From Chryseobacterium arthrosphaerae (GTDB taxonomy: Bacteria; Bacteroidota; Bacteroidia; Flavobacteriales; Weeksellaceae), in NCBI RefSeq assembly GCF_001684965.1, contig NZ_MAYG01000012.1, forward strand, positions 620,001-684,000: a stretch of DNA of 64,000 nt, given 5' to 3'. Of this stretch, positions 62,561 through 64,000 are shown piece after piece. The position numbers and the translations under genes are program-made. How positions within the stretch are numbered: position 1 is the first letter of the stretch; each line of letters opens with the position of its first letter. Below the pieces are notes generated by a model. It searched no databases and had not been told where the DNA came from. It saw only the letters and a list, made by a program, of their open reading frames with translations.

Positions 62561-63544
62561 TTACCAACGTCTTCCTGCTCCTCTTCCGCCAAATGAGCCT
62601 CCTTTTTCTGACTTATCCCTATCATCATAATTCAGAGGAGTGCTTTGCATCATTTTATTCCATTCTTGTATACTGAATATAGTGTTACCCATTTTTATAC
62701 CGGTGAATACTCCATTTTTATCAATAGTGACAGTAAAATTAGCCGTCATCATAGGTCTGTCATTATTTCCCGGTAAACTTGTATAAGGGTTACCATCATA
62801 TGGACTCACCCCAATAAACAGTGCGTTTCCTTTGGTATCCTGGATGAATGTTTCAGCTGCTGGAAATCTGTCTCCGAATTGCTGTGCCATAATATCCAAA
62901 GTTCCCGTTTTCGTATTTTCCGTTAATGAAAATTTAGTTTTGACATCTATATTGGGTGATTTTGGTATCAGCGGATTATGACCTGCCATTGTTGAAGTCC
63001 ACGATATTGTGTTACTGCCATCTTTATTAACCTTATAGACGAAATCAGAAATACTGCCTTTATCATCATCAGCTGTTTTTGTTCCAAACCAAGGATGATG
63101 TGACGGATCTGATTTTGTTACTAAATTGGAATATTTATGAGTGGAAGGATCCATTATATAGCTCTGACTTAATCTGGAAGTAGCGCTCAATGAAGTTGTA
63201 TAGCCTCTTTTTTCTCCATCTCCGGCAAAGCCCATTCCAAAATCTTTAAACGGGGCAAATGCTCTTATGTAAATTGGATATGGCCAGTTATCATTTGTAA
63301 TAGCCTGCGCCATATACCTTCCCGATTTCATATCCAGATAGGTACGCATCTGATCAATGTTCAAAGTCGACATAAAGCTTTTTTCAACTTCTCTGGTCTC
63401 AGGATGATTAATATTGCCGGTTCTTGCCAGGCTTTCCTGAAGCTTTTTAAGCATTAGTTCCGTACTTGAGTTTGAATGATGAGCCGTTGGCCGCTGCGTT
63501 TGCTGGTGAGGTTTACTGTTTTCTACAGGATTTATTGATTTCAT
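62561..63544 (-). CDS. unrecognised soluble protein (possible effector)
   Basis: The 327-residue protein lacks a signal peptide and membrane segments. A His/Gln/Thr-rich, probably disordered N-terminus (about 1-30) is followed by a helix (LMLKKLQESLARTG) and a beta-rich domain with WPYPIYIRAFAPFKDFGMGF, YNLVTKSDPSHHPWFGTKT-like His-rich loop (SDPSHHPWFG) and NTISWTSTMAGHNPLIP. The C-terminus is Gly/Arg-rich (GGSFGGRGAGRRW). I do not know the family. Its lipoprotein neighbour and the unrelated partial gene beyond 63773 give an accessory-gene look. Confidence 0.6.
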   Translation of the reverse strand: MKSINPVENSKPHQQTQRPTAHHSNSSTELMLKKLQESLARTGNINHPETREVEKSFMSTLNIDQMRTYLDMKSGRYMAQAITNDNWPYPIYIRAFAPFKDFGMGFAGDGEKRGYTTSLSATSRLSQSYIMDPSTHKYSNLVTKSDPSHHPWFGTKTADDDKGSISDFVYKVNKDGSNTISWTSTMAGHNPLIPKSPNIDVKTKFSLTENTKTGTLDIMAQQFGDRFPAAETFIQDTKGNALFIGVSPYDGNPYTSLPGNNDRPMMTANFTVTIDKNGVFTGIKMGNTIFSIQEWNKMMQSTPLNYDDRDKSEKGGSFGGRGAGRRW

Positions 63545-63772
63545 ATTTTATTAGTTTTTAAGATTCAAAATTCGCCTTTTTTTAGGAGAATTCCTCGTTT
63601 TTGAGGGGATGATTCCTGTAGTTGCAATAAAGTGTTTTTCCAGAGTTGAGAATACCTTTTACTGTATTTGTAAATGTATTGATATTTTTGGAACGATCAA
63701 AAAAATCCGGATCGGGTGGTTATTTTATCTGTTCAATCTTAGAAACTTTGTGCAGCAAAAAGGTGTTGCTCA

Positions 63773-64000
63773 TTATTCTATTTTTTTGAATATGAAATTA
63801 TATACGTTATATACAATTTCTAAAACATCTTTATCATTTTTGGGTTTTTCCCAGTAACCGTTTGGTGAATCACCTACAAGAGGTTTTGAGAATATCATCT
63901 CCGATTCATCGTGATCAGTAAACAACAAAAAATTATTAAATGTAATATGTCTTCCATCTACTTCAATGGTTCCATTCGTTTCATATAACACCTGTTTTTT
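63773..64000 (-). CDS. partial hypothetical protein (runs off the window)
   Basis: The minus-strand frame is open from the window edge to a stop at 63773; a GTG at 63989-63991 could be internal or the start. The visible 75 residues include NGTIEVDGRHITFNNFLLF, DHDESEMIFSKPLVGD and GYWEKPKNDKDVLEIVYNVY. It is acidic with no membrane segment. Its product is probably a small soluble protein; the family is not recognised. Confidence 0.5.
   Translation of the reverse strand, partial: KKQVLYETNGTIEVDGRHITFNNFLLFTDHDESEMIFSKPLVGDSPNGYWEKPKNDKDVLEIVYNVYNFIFKKIE

Noticed and set aside
63609..63857. 82-codon plus-strand open frame near the right edge
   Set aside because: It overlaps the minus-strand partial gene, has no family signature and spans AT-rich spacer.

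Overview
The window looks like a chromosomal segment of a flavobacterium, most likely Chryseobacterium or a close relative in the Weeksellaceae. The evidence is type IX secretion (T9SS) sorting domains, a GLPGLI-family gene, many SusC/BtuB-type TonB-dependent receptors, the TAnnTTTG -7 promoter box typical of Bacteroidota (a full TTG-N19-TATTTTTG precedes rpsL), AT-rich spacers, and the gene order rpsL-rpsG-fusA-rpsJ. The genus is inferred from protein style; no 16S gene is present.

Layout. Positions 1-5300 form a metal-efflux cluster: the end of an RND adaptor, a bestrophin-like channel, a CDF exporter, a Fur-family regulator and a His-rich P1B ATPase. Positions 5900-11750 hold a periplasmic copper/redox neighbourhood: two paralogous small Cys-motif membrane proteins with non-ATG starts, a YHS lipoprotein, an SCO protein, an exported superoxide dismutase, and an overlapping MbnP-MbnH-beta-barrel operon. 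Positions 12014-18967 are a cobalamin-uptake operon: a B12 riboswitch, a BtuB-like receptor, a BtuG-like propeller lipoprotein, an unknown lipoprotein, and a propeller protein carrying a T9SS sorting tail. Positions 19100-20870 carry two tandem paralogous T9SS-type surface proteins. Positions 21551-23203 have four tRNA-Glu(UUC) genes and rpsT.

Positions 23263-39087 are mostly housekeeping: amidase, LptD-like protein, RidA, HtrA, TrhO, 5-FTHF cyclo-ligase, SpoU methyltransferase, CPBP protease, a LytTR regulator and RmuC, with some unknown lipoproteins among them. Positions 39287-47146 are a two-component system followed by a TolC/adaptor/CzcA-like efflux triad. Positions 47302-47969 hold two divergent six-cysteine peptides with double-glycine leaders; the 55-residue one is shorter than usual ORF cut-offs. 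Then come a YciI-like protein, PncB, Dps, a frameshifted GT-C-like membrane protein, the str operon, a GLPGLI protein, and an iron-uptake set (TonB receptor, lipoprotein, PepSY membrane protein, iron-permease-like protein). The right end (62051-64000) carries an unrecognised soluble protein next to a DUF6843-like lipoprotein and a partial ORF.

The most interesting parts are the T9SS-linked B12 operon, the MbnP/MbnH operon with its unassigned CxxCxC beta-barrel and twin CxGKCY proteins, the divergent six-Cys GG-leader peptides, and a dispersed palindrome-bearing repeat family with three main copies. I saw no CRISPR array, rRNA, complete insertion sequence or prophage.
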